A DNA stretch of 64,000 nt from Pseudomonas typographi (GTDB taxonomy: Bacteria; Pseudomonadota; Gammaproteobacteria; Pseudomonadales; Pseudomonadaceae). Shown in pieces: positions 32,897 to 43,209 of the stretch (within the stretch, counting starts at the first letter, position 1; every line of letters begins with the position of its first letter). The stretch is from contig NZ_JAAOCA010000026.1 of assembly GCF_014694385.1 (NCBI RefSeq), positions 28,965 through 92,964 of the forward strand, in the 5' to 3' direction. The notes under the pieces were generated by a model. The model saw only the letters and a program-made list of their open reading frames with translations. It ran no database searches and was not told the origin of the DNA. Made by a program: the position numbers and the translations under genes.

Positions 32897-33010
32897 GGTC
32901 GTTGCTTCCTCAAAGGGGTAACAACACCAAGTCTAGTGCGGTTTTGCGCAAGTGGGCCGCACATGTGGCAGGCAACCGGCCGGCCCCTCCCACCAATGGC
33001 CTAGTTGGCC

Positions 33011-34450
33011 TCACTCCGCCGGTGGTGCTTGCCAACCGCCCCCCAGCGCCACGATCAGGTTCACGCTCGCCACCAAACGGCCCTGCAGCACGTTCAACGC
33101 GCTGCGCTCGTTCGACAGCGCCGTGGCTTGGGTGGTGACCACATCGAGGTAGCCGATCAGCCCGGCGCGGTACTGGTTGGTGGTCAGGCGCAACGACTCG
33201 CGGGCCGCGGCCAAGGCCTGCTCGCGCACCACGGCTTCGTCTTGGTAGGTCTTGAGTTGGGCCAGGTAGTCTTCCACTTCGCGCAGGCCATCGAGCACCG
33301 TTTGCCGATACTGGGCCACGGTCTGGTCGTAAACGGCCACGTTGCGCTGCACCTCGGCGCTGCGTTGGCCGGCATCGAACAGGGTCATGGCCAAGCTCGG
33401 CCCCACCGACCAGTAACGGTTCGGCAAGCTGACCCAATTGGCGAAGCTGCTGGAGCTGTAGCCGCCGCTCATGCTCAGCGAAAGGTCTGGAAAGTACGCC
33501 GCCTTGGCCACGCCAATGCCAGCGTTGGCGGCCATCACAGAGCGCTCGGCCGCGGCGATGTCTGGGCGGCGCTCCAACAACTGCGAGGGCAAACCCACCG
33601 GGATGCTCGGCAAACCGGGGATGGCTTGGCTTTCGGCCAGGCTGAAGTCGGCCGGCGCCTTGCCCATCAATACAGCAATGGCGTTTTCGAACTGCGCGCG
33701 CTGCCAGGTAAGGTCGATCAAATCGGCCTGGGTACTTTTAAGCTGGGTTTGCGCCTGCGCCACCGCATCCGGGCCGGAAACCCCCGCACGGTATTGGTTC
33801 TGGGTCAGCGTGAGCGAGCGCTGGTAGGTATCGACAGTAGCCTGCAGCAAGCGTTTTTGCTCGTCCAGCACCCGCAGTTGCAGGTAGTTTTGCACTAACT
33901 GCGACTGCAACGACAGGCGCATGTTGGCCCAATCGGCAAGGCTCGCCTGGGCGCTGCCCTGGTTGGCTTCCAAGGTGCGGCGCAGCCGGCCCCACAGGTC
34001 GAGTTCCCAACTTACGCCCAATTGCGTGTTATAGGTGTCACGGATGCCGCTGCTTGCCGAACTCAGGCTCGAACCACTGCTGCCGGAGCCTTGCGCAGCG
34101 CGGTTTTTGCTGGCTGAGAAATCCACGCTGGGGAACAGCGCGCCTCGGCTGCTGCGCACCAGCGCCAGGGCCTGGCGGTACTGCGCCTCGTATTGCGCCA
34201 CGGTCTGGTTCGAGCGGTTCAGTTCATCGACCAAGGCGTCGAGCTGTGGGTCTCCATACGACGTCCACCAGTCGCCCTTGCTCCGGGTATCGGCCGGCGT
34301 GGCGGCGGACCAGCCTTCGGCCTGCTTGAACTGTGCAGGCGTTGCCATGCTCGGCCGCTGGTAGTCCGGGCCTACCGCGCAGGCAGCGAGCAAGCCACAA
34401 CCCAGGGCAACAGCAAGGGGGGCCAGGCGTGAACGAGAAGCGCGAATCAT
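33011..34450 (-). CDS. RND efflux outer-membrane lipoprotein (OprM/NodT family)
   Basis: The 479-residue TolC-type channel has a lipoprotein signal with lipobox LLAAC near residue 24 and the family opening CAVGPDYQRPS. Two OEP repeats with long helices and VPVGLPSQLLERRPDIAAAE in the second half are clear. Its ATG overlaps the stop of the upstream pump gene by four bases, so it is the last gene of a four-gene operon. It forms the outer-membrane exit duct for the pump. Confidence 0.93.
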   Translation of the reverse strand: MIRASRSRLAPLAVALGCGLLAACAVGPDYQRPSMATPAQFKQAEGWSAATPADTRSKGDWWTSYGDPQLDALVDELNRSNQTVAQYEAQYRQALALVRSSRGALFPSVDFSASKNRAAQGSGSSGSSLSSASSGIRDTYNTQLGVSWELDLWGRLRRTLEANQGSAQASLADWANMRLSLQSQLVQNYLQLRVLDEQKRLLQATVDTYQRSLTLTQNQYRAGVSGPDAVAQAQTQLKSTQADLIDLTWQRAQFENAIAVLMGKAPADFSLAESQAIPGLPSIPVGLPSQLLERRPDIAAAERSVMAANAGIGVAKAAYFPDLSLSMSGGYSSSSFANWVSLPNRYWSVGPSLAMTLFDAGQRSAEVQRNVAVYDQTVAQYRQTVLDGLREVEDYLAQLKTYQDEAVVREQALAAARESLRLTTNQYRAGLIGYLDVVTTQATALSNERSALNVLQGRLVASVNLIVALGGGWQAPPAE

Positions 34451-37400
34451 AACGGTGTGTCCAGGGCAGCGTCGGTGCGTACGCCGCGCCAGCGATTGAA
34501 GCGATGGCGTGCGCGGTCCAGGGAAAGGTAAACCACCGGGGTGGTGTAAAGCGTGAGCAATTGGCTGAGCACCAGCCCGCCGATGATCGCCACGCCCAAC
34601 GGGGTGCGCATCTCGGCGCCATCACCGCGGCTGATCAGCAACGGCAAGGCGCCAAGGATCGCGGCCACGGTGGTCATCAGAATCGGCCGCAGGCGCAACA
34701 GGCAAGCCCGGCGTATCGATTCCAGCGGGGCCATGTGCTGCTCGCGCTCCAGTTGCAAGGCAAGGTCGATCATCATGATGGCATTTTTTTTGACCACGCC
34801 GATCAGCAAGAACAGCCCCAGCAAGGAAATCAGGCTGAACGCCCCGCCGGTGAGGTAAATCGCCAGCAACGCGCCCACCCCGGCCGACGGCAAGGTGGAG
34901 AGAATGGTCAATGGGTGGATGTAACTCTCGTACAGGATACCCAGCACCAGGTACACCAGCACCAAGGCACCGAGGATCATCCAGGGCTGGCCCTTTTGCG
35001 CTTCAAGAAAGGCGTTGGCGTTGCCGCCCACCTTCACGATCAACCCGTCCGGCAGGCCCAGGCGGGCCAATTCCTGCTCCACCGCCGTGGTGGCTTGCTC
35101 CACTGTGAAGCCTTCAGCCACGTCGAAAGAAATGGTCTCCGAAGCAAATTGCCCTTCGTGGTTTACTCGCTCGTCGGCCAGGCTGTTGCGGTAGCGGGCG
35201 ATCGTCGACAGAGGCACCCTGGCGCCGCTGGCGGTAATCACGTGGACCTGCTCCAGGGTAACCGGGTCCCAGGCGTACTGGGGGTTGATCTCCATCACCA
35301 CCTGGTATTGGTTCAAGGGGTCGTAGATGGTCGACACCTGGCGTTGGCTGTAGGCATTGTTGAGCACTGCCATCACCGTGCTCATGTCGATGCCCAACCG
35401 CTTGGCCTGGTCGCGGTCCACTTCCAGGGTGACCTGCGCCGTGCCGCGCCCTTCCCGAGCGTCGATCGAGGTGATCGCCTTGATGCCGTGGAACGCCCGC
35501 AACACCTTTGGGAACCACGTGCGCAGCGTCGCCAGGTCGTCGCTTTGCACCGTGTATTGGTATTGCGAAGCGCTGTTGTCGCGCGCCCCCCCGAATTGCA
35601 AGTCTTGGTCGGCGTAGAGGAACATGCGCCCACCGGGTACGTTCGGCATGTTCTTGTTCAGCCGCGCGATCACCTGTTGCGCGGACACCTTGCGCTGCTT
35701 GAGCGGCTTGAGCCGCACCAGCACGGTGGCGTTGCTGGTGCCGTTATTGCCCCCCAGCGTGGCGGCGACGCTTGCCACCGCCGGGTCGGCGAGAATCGCA
35801 TCACGGTACTGGCGCATCTTTGGCTGCATCACGCTGAAGGACAAGCCGTCATCGCCGCGGATAAAACCCATCAGCTGGCCAGTGTCCTGCTGCGGCATGA
35901 AGGTCTTGGGCACAACCACGTACAGGGCGATGTTCACGCCGATGGTGATCAGCAGCGTCAGCAAGATCAGGCGCGGGTGCGCGAGCACCCACCCCAGGGT
36001 GCGGTCATAGGCGGCCACCATCCGTGCATTGGCGCGGTCGCTCAGCATTTGTAGCCGTGTACGCCGGGCCGGGTCGTGGGGTTTGAGCCAACGCGCGCAT
36101 AGCATGGGGGTCAATGTCAGCGATACCAGCAGCGACACCAGGATGGCGGCGGCCAACGTGATGGAAAACTCCCGAAACAGGTTGGACACGATGCCGCCCA
36201 TGAACAGGATCGAGAGGAACACCGCCACCAACGATGCATTCATTGCCAGCAGCGTAAAGCCCACTTCACGAGCGCCCTGGTAGGCCGCCTGTAACGGCGG
36301 CATACCGTCGTCGATATGCCGGGCGATGTTTTCCAGCACCACGATGGCGTCGTCCACCACCAGCCCGGTGGCCAGGATCAACGCCATCAGCGACAGGTTG
36401 TTTAGCGAGAAGCCGTACAAATACATGATGGCAAAGGTACCGATCAACGACACCGGCACGGCCAAGGTGGGGATCAACGATGCCCGTGCGCTGCCTAGGA
36501 ACAGATACACCACCAGCACCACCAGTATCACGGCGATCAGCAGGGTCAATTCCGCTTCGTGCAGGGTGGCTTTGATCACCGAAGTACGGTCCATCGCCAC
36601 GGTGAGTTTAACGCTGGCCGGCATCAACGATTCCAGCGCCGGTAACTGGTCACGGATGCTACGGGTGGTTTCGATGATGTTGGCCCCTGTCTGGCGGTTG
36701 ATCACCAGCAGCACGGCATCCTCGCGGTTGAAAAAGCCGCTGTTGTAACGGTCTTCCACCGCATCGCTAACCTTGGCGACGTCGGCCAGCCGCACCACCG
36801 CGCCATTGTGGGCGCGGATGATCAGCGGCCGGTAGTCTTCGGCTTTTTCAAGTTGGTCGCTGGCCTGCACGTGCCAACTGCGCTGGGCATCCTCCACAAA
36901 GCCTTTGGGCCGGCGCACGTTGGCGGTGGTGATAGCGGTGCGCACGTCGTCCAGGGCAATGCCGTATTGGTCGAGCAAGCGTGGCTCCAGCTCGACGCGC
37001 ACAGCCGGCAAAGAACTGCCGCCGATCTGCACCTCGCCCACGCCGTTCACCTGTGACAAAGTTTGCGACAGAATGGTCGACGCCAGGTCGTACAACTGGC
37101 CCTTCTGCAACACCGTGCTGGTCAGGGCCAGAACCATGATCGGCGCCTGTGACGGGTTGATTTTCTTATAGGTCGGCAGCGACTTCATGCCACTGGGCAG
37201 CAACGACCGCGAGGCATTGATCGCCGCCTGTACGTCACGCGCCGCACCATCGATGTCGCGGCCCTGCTCGAACTGCAAAATCACCCGCGTCGAACCTTGG
37301 CTGGAGCGGCTGTTCATGCTGGTGACCCCGGCAATGCTGCCGAACGAACGCTCCAATGGCGTCGCCACGGTAGAAGCCATCACCTCAGGGCTGGCCCCGG

Positions 37401-37554
37401 CCAGGTTGGCGCTGACCACGATGACCGGGAAGTCCATCTGCGGCAGCGGCGCCACCGGCAGCAGGCCAAAACTTACCGCGCCAAGCAGCATTACCGCCAG
37501 GCTCAGCAACAGCGTGGCGACCGGGCGGCGGATGAACGGGCCAGAGAGGTTCAT
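34447..37554 (-). CDS. mdtC: RND multidrug transporter inner-membrane subunit (MdtC-like)
   Basis: The roughly 1035-residue proton-driven pump starts MNLSGPFIRRPVATLLLSLA. It has 12 membrane helices with two large periplasmic loops. The TM4 sequence LATGLVVDDAIVVLENIARH carries the paired Asp residues of proton relay. It lies downstream of a second RND pump, as in MdtABC where MdtB and MdtC form a B2C heterotrimer. The frame extends 48 codons upstream without similarity. Confidence 0.9.
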   Translation of the reverse strand: MNLSGPFIRRPVATLLLSLAVMLLGAVSFGLLPVAPLPQMDFPVIVVSANLAGASPEVMASTVATPLERSFGSIAGVTSMNSRSSQGSTRVILQFEQGRDIDGAARDVQAAINASRSLLPSGMKSLPTYKKINPSQAPIMVLALTSTVLQKGQLYDLASTILSQTLSQVNGVGEVQIGGSSLPAVRVELEPRLLDQYGIALDDVRTAITTANVRRPKGFVEDAQRSWHVQASDQLEKAEDYRPLIIRAHNGAVVRLADVAKVSDAVEDRYNSGFFNREDAVLLVINRQTGANIIETTRSIRDQLPALESLMPASVKLTVAMDRTSVIKATLHEAELTLLIAVILVVLVVYLFLGSARASLIPTLAVPVSLIGTFAIMYLYGFSLNNLSLMALILATGLVVDDAIVVLENIARHIDDGMPPLQAAYQGAREVGFTLLAMNASLVAVFLSILFMGGIVSNLFREFSITLAAAILVSLLVSLTLTPMLCARWLKPHDPARRTRLQMLSDRANARMVAAYDRTLGWVLAHPRLILLTLLITIGVNIALYVVVPKTFMPQQDTGQLMGFIRGDDGLSFSVMQPKMRQYRDAILADPAVASVAATLGGNNGTSNATVLVRLKPLKQRKVSAQQVIARLNKNMPNVPGGRMFLYADQDLQFGGARDNSASQYQYTVQSDDLATLRTWFPKVLRAFHGIKAITSIDAREGRGTAQVTLEVDRDQAKRLGIDMSTVMAVLNNAYSQRQVSTIYDPLNQYQVVMEINPQYAWDPVTLEQVHVITASGARVPLSTIARYRNSLADERVNHEGQFASETISFDVAEGFTVEQATTAVEQELARLGLPDGLIVKVGGNANAFLEAQKGQPWMILGALVLVYLVLGILYESYIHPLTILSTLPSAGVGALLAIYLTGGAFSLISLLGLFLLIGVVKKNAIMMIDLALQLEREQHMAPLESIRRACLLRLRPILMTTVAAILGALPLLISRGDGAEMRTPLGVAIIGGLVLSQLLTLYTTPVVYLSLDRARHRFNRWRGVRTDAALDTPL

Positions 37555-37642
37555 CGCGCGGTACACCCTGTGGCGCGCGGCAAGTGGCAAGCCGGCCGGG
37601 TTCGTATGGCCATTGATAACCCGGTCAGGATCCGCTTGCCGT

Positions 37643-40600
37643 TCATTGCGTTTGCTCGGCTGAACGGCGCCGGCGCAAATGCCGCGACAGCCGGTCAAAG
37701 TACAGATAGACCACCGGGGTGGTGAACAATGTCAGCACCTGGCTCACCGCCAGCCCGCCCACCATCACTAGGCCCAGTGGCTGGCGAAGCTCCGCGCCGG
37801 AGCCAGTGGCGAACATCAATGGCAGGGCCCCGAACAACGCCGCCAAGGTGGTCATTAATATTGGCCGAAAGCGCAGCAGCGCCGCCTCGCGAATCGCCAG
37901 CGAGGGGGTGACGCCACGGCTGCGCTCGGCCTCCAGGGCGAAATCGATCATCATGATGGCGTTCTTCTTGACGATGCCGATCAGCAGGATGATGCCGATG
38001 ATGCCGATCATCCCCAGGTCGTTGCCCGACAACAGCAGCGCCAGCAATGCGCCCACCGCGGCCGACGGCAGCGTCGAAAGGATCGTGACCGGGTGAATAT
38101 AGCTCTCGTACAGCACCCCCAGCACGATGTACATGGTCACCACCGCAGCCAGGATCAACAGCAAGGTACTGGACAGCGACGCTTGGAAGGCTTCGGCTGC
38201 GCCTTGAAATTGCGTTTGCACGCCAATCGGCATACCGATGCGCTGCTGGGTTTGCTCGATGACCTTCACCGCCTCGCCCAGGGATACACCCGGTGCCAGG
38301 TTGAACGACATCATCACCGCCGGGAACTGGCCAATATGGGCAATCGCCAGTTGCGCCTGGCGCTGCTCGATGCGCGCCAGGCTAGACAACCGCACTTGCC
38401 CGCCACCTTCGCTGCTGGCCAGCGTGGTGCCGGTGCTGTTGGCGCCATTGGCGGTGTTGTTGACGTTGCCGCTGCCCGTGGTATTGGTGCCGACGCTGCT
38501 GTTGCTGGTCGCCGCCTTCACGTAAAGCTGGTCCAGCGCCTCGGGGCCGAGGCTACCGCCATCGGCCGCCTGTAGCACCACGCGGTATTGGCTGGCCTGG
38601 GTATAAATGGTTGAGATCTGCCGCTGGCCGAAGGCGTCGTACAGCGCGTTGGTAATGTCTGAAACATTCACCCCCAAGCGCTTGGCGCTGTCGCGGTCGA
38701 TGTCCAGGTACACCTGCAGCCCTTTTTCTTGCAGGTCGCTGGCCACATCGCGCAGTTCCGGGCGCTGGCGCAGGGCATCCACCAGCTTGCCGCTCCACTC
38801 GCTGAGCAGTGGCGCATCTGGCGACGACAAGCTGAACTGGTACTGGGTACGGCTCACCCGGTCTTCGATGGTAAGGTCTTGCACCGGTTGCATGAACAGG
38901 CGCATGCCCACCAACTGATCGACCTGCGGCTGCAGGCGCGCGATCACTTCGCTGGCGCTTGCGTCGCGTTGCTCGCGCGGCTTGAGGTTGATCTGCAGGC
39001 GCCCGCTGTTGAGGGTGGCGTTATCGCCGTCGACGCCAATGTAGGACGACAAACTCTCAACCGCCGGGTCACGCAGGATAATCTCGCCCAGTTGCTGCTG
39101 GCGTTGCGCCATAGCCTTGAACGAAATAGCCTGCGGCCCCTCGGAGATACCCTGGATGAAACCGGTATCTTGCACCGGAAAAAACCCCTTGGGCACCAGC
39201 AGGTACAGCACCACGGTCAACGCCAGGGTCGCCAACGCCACCAGCAGGGTCAGCGGCTGATGTTCGAGCACCCAACCCAGTGCCCGGTCGTACCGCGCCA
39301 CCAGCCAGTCGAGCCAAGCACCGCTGGCACGATAGAAACGCCCTTGCTGTTCGGGCGCGGGCTCGCGCTTGAGCAGCCGCGCGCACATCATCGGCGTGAG
39401 CGTCAGCGAAACCACCAACGAAATCAGAATGGCCACCGCCAGGGTAATGGCAAATTCCCGAAACAACCGGCCGACGACATCGGCCATGAACAACAGCGGG
39501 ATCAACACGGCAATCAACGAGAACGTCAGCGACACCAGGGTGAAACCGATTTGCTGGGCGCCTTTGAGCGCGGCCTGCAACGGTGTTTCACCTTCTTCAA
39601 TGTGCCGGGCGATGTTCTCCAGCATCACGATGGCATCATCCACCACGAAGCCGGTGGCGATGGTCATCGCCATCAAGGTGAGGTTGTTGATCGAAAAGCC
39701 TGCCAGGTACATCACCGCAAAGGTGCCGATCAACGACAGCGGCACCGCGATCGACGGGATGAGCGTCGCGCTGGCCCGGCGCAGGAACAGGAAGGTCACC
39801 AATACCACCAGCACGATGGAGAACAGCAGTTCTATCTGTACATCATGCACGGAGGCGCGGATGGTCTGGGTGCGGTCGGCCAGCACGGCCACGTTCAGCC
39901 CTGCCGGCAGGTTGGCGGTCAGCGCAGGCAGCGCTTGCCTGATCCGGTCCACCACCTCGATCACGTTGGCGCCCGGCTGGCGCTGGATGTTCACCAATAC
40001 CGCCTGTTGGCGATTGGCCCAGGCCGCCAAGCGGTCGTTTTCAGCGCCGTCTACGATCTGCGCCACGTCCTTGAGGCGCAGCGGCGCGCCGTTCTGGTAG
40101 GCCAAGATCAGGTTGGCGTAGTCCTGTGGCGAGCGCAGTTGGTCGTTGGCGTCGAGCATCGACACCCGCGTGGGGCCATCGAAATTGCCCTTGGGCTGGT
40201 TCACATTGGAGTTGCCGATCAGCGTGCGCACATCGGCCAGGTTCAGGCCGTTGGCCGCTAAGGCCTGGGGGTTGACCTTGATCCGCACCGCCTGGCGCTG
40301 GCCGCCGGCCAGCGTTACCATCCCTACCCCGCCGATCTGCGAGAGTTTCTGGGCCATGCGCGTCTCGACCAGGTCGTTGAGCTTGGGCAGTGGCAGGGTT
40401 TTGGAACTGATGGCAATGGTCACCACGGGGGTGTCCGCCGGGTTGACCTTGTTATATACCGGCGGCGCCGGCAAGTCGCTGGGCAGCAGGTTATTCGCAG
40501 CGTTGATGGCGGCTTGTACTTCCTGCTCGGCCACGTCCATCGACAGCGCCAGGCTAAAGCGCAGGGTGATCACCGAGGCGCCGCCGGAGCTGGTCGAGGC

Positions 40601-40840
40601 CATTTGGTCCAGCCCAGGCATTTGCCCGAACTGGCGTTCCAGCGGCGCGGTCACCGCGCTGGTCATCACCTGGGGGCTGGCCCCGGGGTAGAGCGTCATT
40701 ACCCGGATGGTCGGGTAATCCACCTGCGGCAACGCCGACACCGGCATCAGCTTGTAGCCGATCAAGCCGGCGAGCACAATCGCCAGCATGGTCAGCGTGG
40801 TGGCGACCGGGCGCAGGATGAACAGCCGGGAGATGTTCAT
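37643..40840 (-). CDS. mdtB: RND multidrug transporter inner-membrane subunit (MdtB-like)
   Basis: The 1065-residue pump starts MNISRLFILRPVATTLTMLA and has the TM4 proton-relay sequence ATGFVVDDAIVMLENIARH. It is longer than E. coli MdtB (about 1040). A Ser/Thr/Asn/Gly-rich insertion (about residues 776-812, with VGTNTTGSGNVNNTANGANS) interrupts the second periplasmic loop just before VRLSSLARIEQRQ. Its start overlaps the stop of the adaptor gene by four bases. It probably pairs with the MdtC-like subunit. Confidence 0.9.
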   Translation of the reverse strand: MNISRLFILRPVATTLTMLAIVLAGLIGYKLMPVSALPQVDYPTIRVMTLYPGASPQVMTSAVTAPLERQFGQMPGLDQMASTSSGGASVITLRFSLALSMDVAEQEVQAAINAANNLLPSDLPAPPVYNKVNPADTPVVTIAISSKTLPLPKLNDLVETRMAQKLSQIGGVGMVTLAGGQRQAVRIKVNPQALAANGLNLADVRTLIGNSNVNQPKGNFDGPTRVSMLDANDQLRSPQDYANLILAYQNGAPLRLKDVAQIVDGAENDRLAAWANRQQAVLVNIQRQPGANVIEVVDRIRQALPALTANLPAGLNVAVLADRTQTIRASVHDVQIELLFSIVLVVLVTFLFLRRASATLIPSIAVPLSLIGTFAVMYLAGFSINNLTLMAMTIATGFVVDDAIVMLENIARHIEEGETPLQAALKGAQQIGFTLVSLTFSLIAVLIPLLFMADVVGRLFREFAITLAVAILISLVVSLTLTPMMCARLLKREPAPEQQGRFYRASGAWLDWLVARYDRALGWVLEHQPLTLLVALATLALTVVLYLLVPKGFFPVQDTGFIQGISEGPQAISFKAMAQRQQQLGEIILRDPAVESLSSYIGVDGDNATLNSGRLQINLKPREQRDASASEVIARLQPQVDQLVGMRLFMQPVQDLTIEDRVSRTQYQFSLSSPDAPLLSEWSGKLVDALRQRPELRDVASDLQEKGLQVYLDIDRDSAKRLGVNVSDITNALYDAFGQRQISTIYTQASQYRVVLQAADGGSLGPEALDQLYVKAATSNSSVGTNTTGSGNVNNTANGANSTGTTLASSEGGGQVRLSSLARIEQRQAQLAIAHIGQFPAVMMSFNLAPGVSLGEAVKVIEQTQQRIGMPIGVQTQFQGAAEAFQASLSSTLLLILAAVVTMYIVLGVLYESYIHPVTILSTLPSAAVGALLALLLSGNDLGMIGIIGIILLIGIVKKNAIMMIDFALEAERSRGVTPSLAIREAALLRFRPILMTTLAALFGALPLMFATGSGAELRQPLGLVMVGGLAVSQVLTLFTTPVVYLYFDRLSRHLRRRRSAEQTQ

Positions 40841-42135
40841 GCCGCGGGCTTGCTCGCGTGCTTGCCAGCCGTCGAGGGCGCGGGCTGGCCTTGCAAGTGC
40901 TCGCCGGGGGTGCTTGGCACCGTTTGTTCAGGGTCGCTGACCACCTGCACCTGGCTGCCGTCACGCAGCCGATCAGTGCCCTCGAGCACGACCCGGTCGC
41001 CCTGGGCCAGGCCCTGTTCGATCACCGTGGAGCTGCCATCGCTCGGCCCCAGCTTAAGCTGGCGCACGCGCACCGTGTCGGCGCCGTCCATCACGTAAAC
41101 GAACGAGCCGTCGTTGCCATACTGGATGGCCGCCGTGGGTGCCAGCACCACCTGCTTGAGCGTGTTGACCAGCAAACGCACGTTTACGAACTGGTTGGGG
41201 AACAGGGCTTCGTCCCTGTTCTCGAACGCAGCCTTGAACTTCAGCGTGCCAGTGGTGATGTCGATTTGGTTGTCGGGGCTTTGCAGCACACCGCTGGCTT
41301 GCAGCTTGCTGTCGCCACGGTCCCAGGCTTCGACCGCCAGCCGTGCACCGTTACGGTAGCGCTCCAATACGGGGTCCAGTTGGGTTTCGGGCAGGGTGAA
41401 GGTCACGCTGATCGGCTGCAGTTGGGTGACCACCGCCACCGCAGTGCTATCGTTGGCCGCGAGCAGGTTGCCCACATCGAGCTGTCGCAAACCCACACGC
41501 CCGGAGATGGGCGAGCGGATGTCGGTGAACGCCAGGTTCAACTGCGCGTCGTTGATCGCCGCCTGATTGGTCTTGAGGGTGCCTTCGTACTGGGCCACCA
41601 GCGACTGCTGGGTATCGAGCGTTTGCCGGGCAATGCTGTCCTGGGCGAACAGGTCTTGGTAACGCTTAAGGTCGAGCTGGGCGTTCTTGAGCAACGCTTG
41701 GTTCTGCGCGAACGTGCCTTCGGCCTGCTGCAGGGCGATGCGGTAGCTGCGCGGGTCGATTTGTGCCAGGAGGTCCCCGGCCTTGACCAACTGCCCTTCG
41801 CGAAACGCCACTTTAACCAGTTCGCCCGCCACCCGCGTACGCACGTTCACCGTGTTCAGCGCGGTGACGGTGCCCAGCGCCTTGTAGTACACAGGAAAAT
41901 CGCCCAGCGCCACGCTGGCCACGCGCACTGGCGTGGGCCCTTCGGCAGCGCCGAACCCCGGGCGCATCGGGTTGCCGCCGCTACGGCGGGTGTGGCTGGG
42001 CGCATGGTCAGTGCCGGCGGGCGCGCCACTCGCGCCGCGGTGGTGCCAATACCACCAGGCGGCGACCGCGACAACCAAGAGCACCAACAGGCCAAGCAGC
42101 CAGCGGCGAGTACGACGGGAACCAGACGATTGCAT
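40837..42135 (-). CDS. mdtA: RND efflux periplasmic adaptor (MdtA-like)
   Basis: The 432-residue membrane-fusion protein has an N-terminal anchor (RWLLGLLVLLVVAVAAWWYW), split lipoyl and beta-barrel domains (VNVRTRVAGELVKVAFREGQ; SPISGRVGLRQLDVGNL) and a helical hairpin between them. It bridges the pump and outer-membrane channel in the periplasm and is the first gene of the operon. A tail rich in Gln, Pro and Lys follows the last domain. No two-component regulator such as BaeSR adjoins it. Confidence 0.93.
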   Translation of the reverse strand: MQSSGSRRTRRWLLGLLVLLVVAVAAWWYWHHRGASGAPAGTDHAPSHTRRSGGNPMRPGFGAAEGPTPVRVASVALGDFPVYYKALGTVTALNTVNVRTRVAGELVKVAFREGQLVKAGDLLAQIDPRSYRIALQQAEGTFAQNQALLKNAQLDLKRYQDLFAQDSIARQTLDTQQSLVAQYEGTLKTNQAAINDAQLNLAFTDIRSPISGRVGLRQLDVGNLLAANDSTAVAVVTQLQPISVTFTLPETQLDPVLERYRNGARLAVEAWDRGDSKLQASGVLQSPDNQIDITTGTLKFKAAFENRDEALFPNQFVNVRLLVNTLKQVVLAPTAAIQYGNDGSFVYVMDGADTVRVRQLKLGPSDGSSTVIEQGLAQGDRVVLEGTDRLRDGSQVQVVSDPEQTVPSTPGEHLQGQPAPSTAGKHASKPAA

Positions 42136-42364
42136 GGAGGAGAAGGCCCTTGTTGTATCAGCTTCCTTTCAGGAGGCTGAACGATAAGCACAAGTGCGGT
42201 TTTAGCAAAGTGCCTTTACCCCTCATTTACGTATTGACTGGGGGTGAACTGAAACAATGGGCTTTTTTTGACAGGGCAATGGCAACGCGCAAATGCGGGG
42301 GTGGCACGCCAACCATCGGCCCGGCGGCCAGGCCAGGGCCCGCTCCGGTAGCCGCGCCACCCGC

Positions 42365-42526
42365 TAGTGTGGAGTTTCAGAAGCTGGCTGCACCATTTTG
42401 ACGGTGCCTTTTGCCGCCGGGCAGCGTTGCCGCTTCTCCCATAGCCCTGCTATGGCTCATCACGGCGCCTTGCCCGACAGCAACGTTCGCGGCAATGCTC
42501 GTGCGAACTTCTGACACACCCCACTA
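42365..42526 (+). repeat. dispersed inverted-repeat element, best preserved copy
   Basis: This 162-base element has terminal inverted repeats: left TAGTGTGGAGTTTCAGAAG, right (complement) TAGTGGGGTGTGTCAGAAG, 16 of 19 matching. Inside lie CATTTTGACGGTGCCTTTTG and the hairpin CCATAGC/GCTATGG. Flanking TA at both ends resembles a TA target duplication. It lies between the divergent-promoter side of mdtA and the 3' end of tpx. The remaining 229 bases to mdtA show no feature I can name. Confidence 0.8.
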
Positions 42527-42554
42527 AGCTTTTTTTGTTTGCAAGAGGTTACAA

Positions 42555-43055
42555 CTACTTCAATACCGCCAGGGCGGCGGCGTAGTCCGGCTCGTGTTTG
42601 ATATCCGATACCAACTCGGCGTGCAGAACGGTATCGTGCTCGTCGAGGACTACCACCGCACGCGCGGTCAGCCCACTGAGCGGGCCGGTGGCGATCGCCA
42701 CCCCGTAATTTTCGTGGAATTCACGGCCGCGTAGGGTCGACAGGTTTACCACGTTTTCAAGGCCCTCGGCCCCGCAAAAGCGCTTTTGCGCAAAAGGCAG
42801 GTCGGCGGAGATGCACAGCACCACCGTGTTGGCCACCTCATTGGCCTGGGCATTGAATTTGCGCACCGAGGTGGCGCAGGTCGGCGTGTCGATGCTCGGG
42901 AAAATATTGAGCACCTTGCGCTTGCCAGCGTAATCAGCCAGCGTTTTGTCGGCGAGGTCGCCACCCACCAGGCTAAAGGCTGGGGCCTTGGCGCCTGTTT
43001 GCGGGAACTGGCCTTTGACCTCGATCGGGTTGCCGCCTTGTGTCACTTGAGCCAT
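42555..43055 (-). CDS. tpx: thiol peroxidase
   Basis: The 166-residue peroxiredoxin reduces peroxides using thioredoxin. The peroxidatic Cys lies in SIDTPTCATSVRKFN near residue 60 and the resolving Cys in DLPFAQKRFCGAEG near 94, the atypical two-Cys Tpx pattern. The ATG at 43055 is preceded by AGGA. It is divergent from the Rieske oxidoreductase gene. Confidence 0.95.
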   Translation of the reverse strand: MAQVTQGGNPIEVKGQFPQTGAKAPAFSLVGGDLADKTLADYAGKRKVLNIFPSIDTPTCATSVRKFNAQANEVANTVVLCISADLPFAQKRFCGAEGLENVVNLSTLRGREFHENYGVAIATGPLSGLTARAVVVLDEHDTVLHAELVSDIKHEPDYAAALAVLK

Positions 43056-43209
43056 CGAAACAGTCCTTCTGTAAGGGGTGTAAAAGAGCACCGAGTTAAC
43101 CACGAATCGCCCCCCGCCACCATGCCGGCAACCGCCGGGCAAGTTCGCTGAACCCCTGCGGGCCGCTGCCCTCCGAAACCTGTGAATATTGATCGCACAG
43201 GAGGCGCCC

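Noticed and set aside
34504..42180. Long plus-strand frames (for example 34504-36054, 38729-40261 and 40858-42180) opposite the efflux genes
   Set aside because: They are His/Gln/Arg-rich antisense shadows of high-GC genes with clear family similarity on the minus strand.
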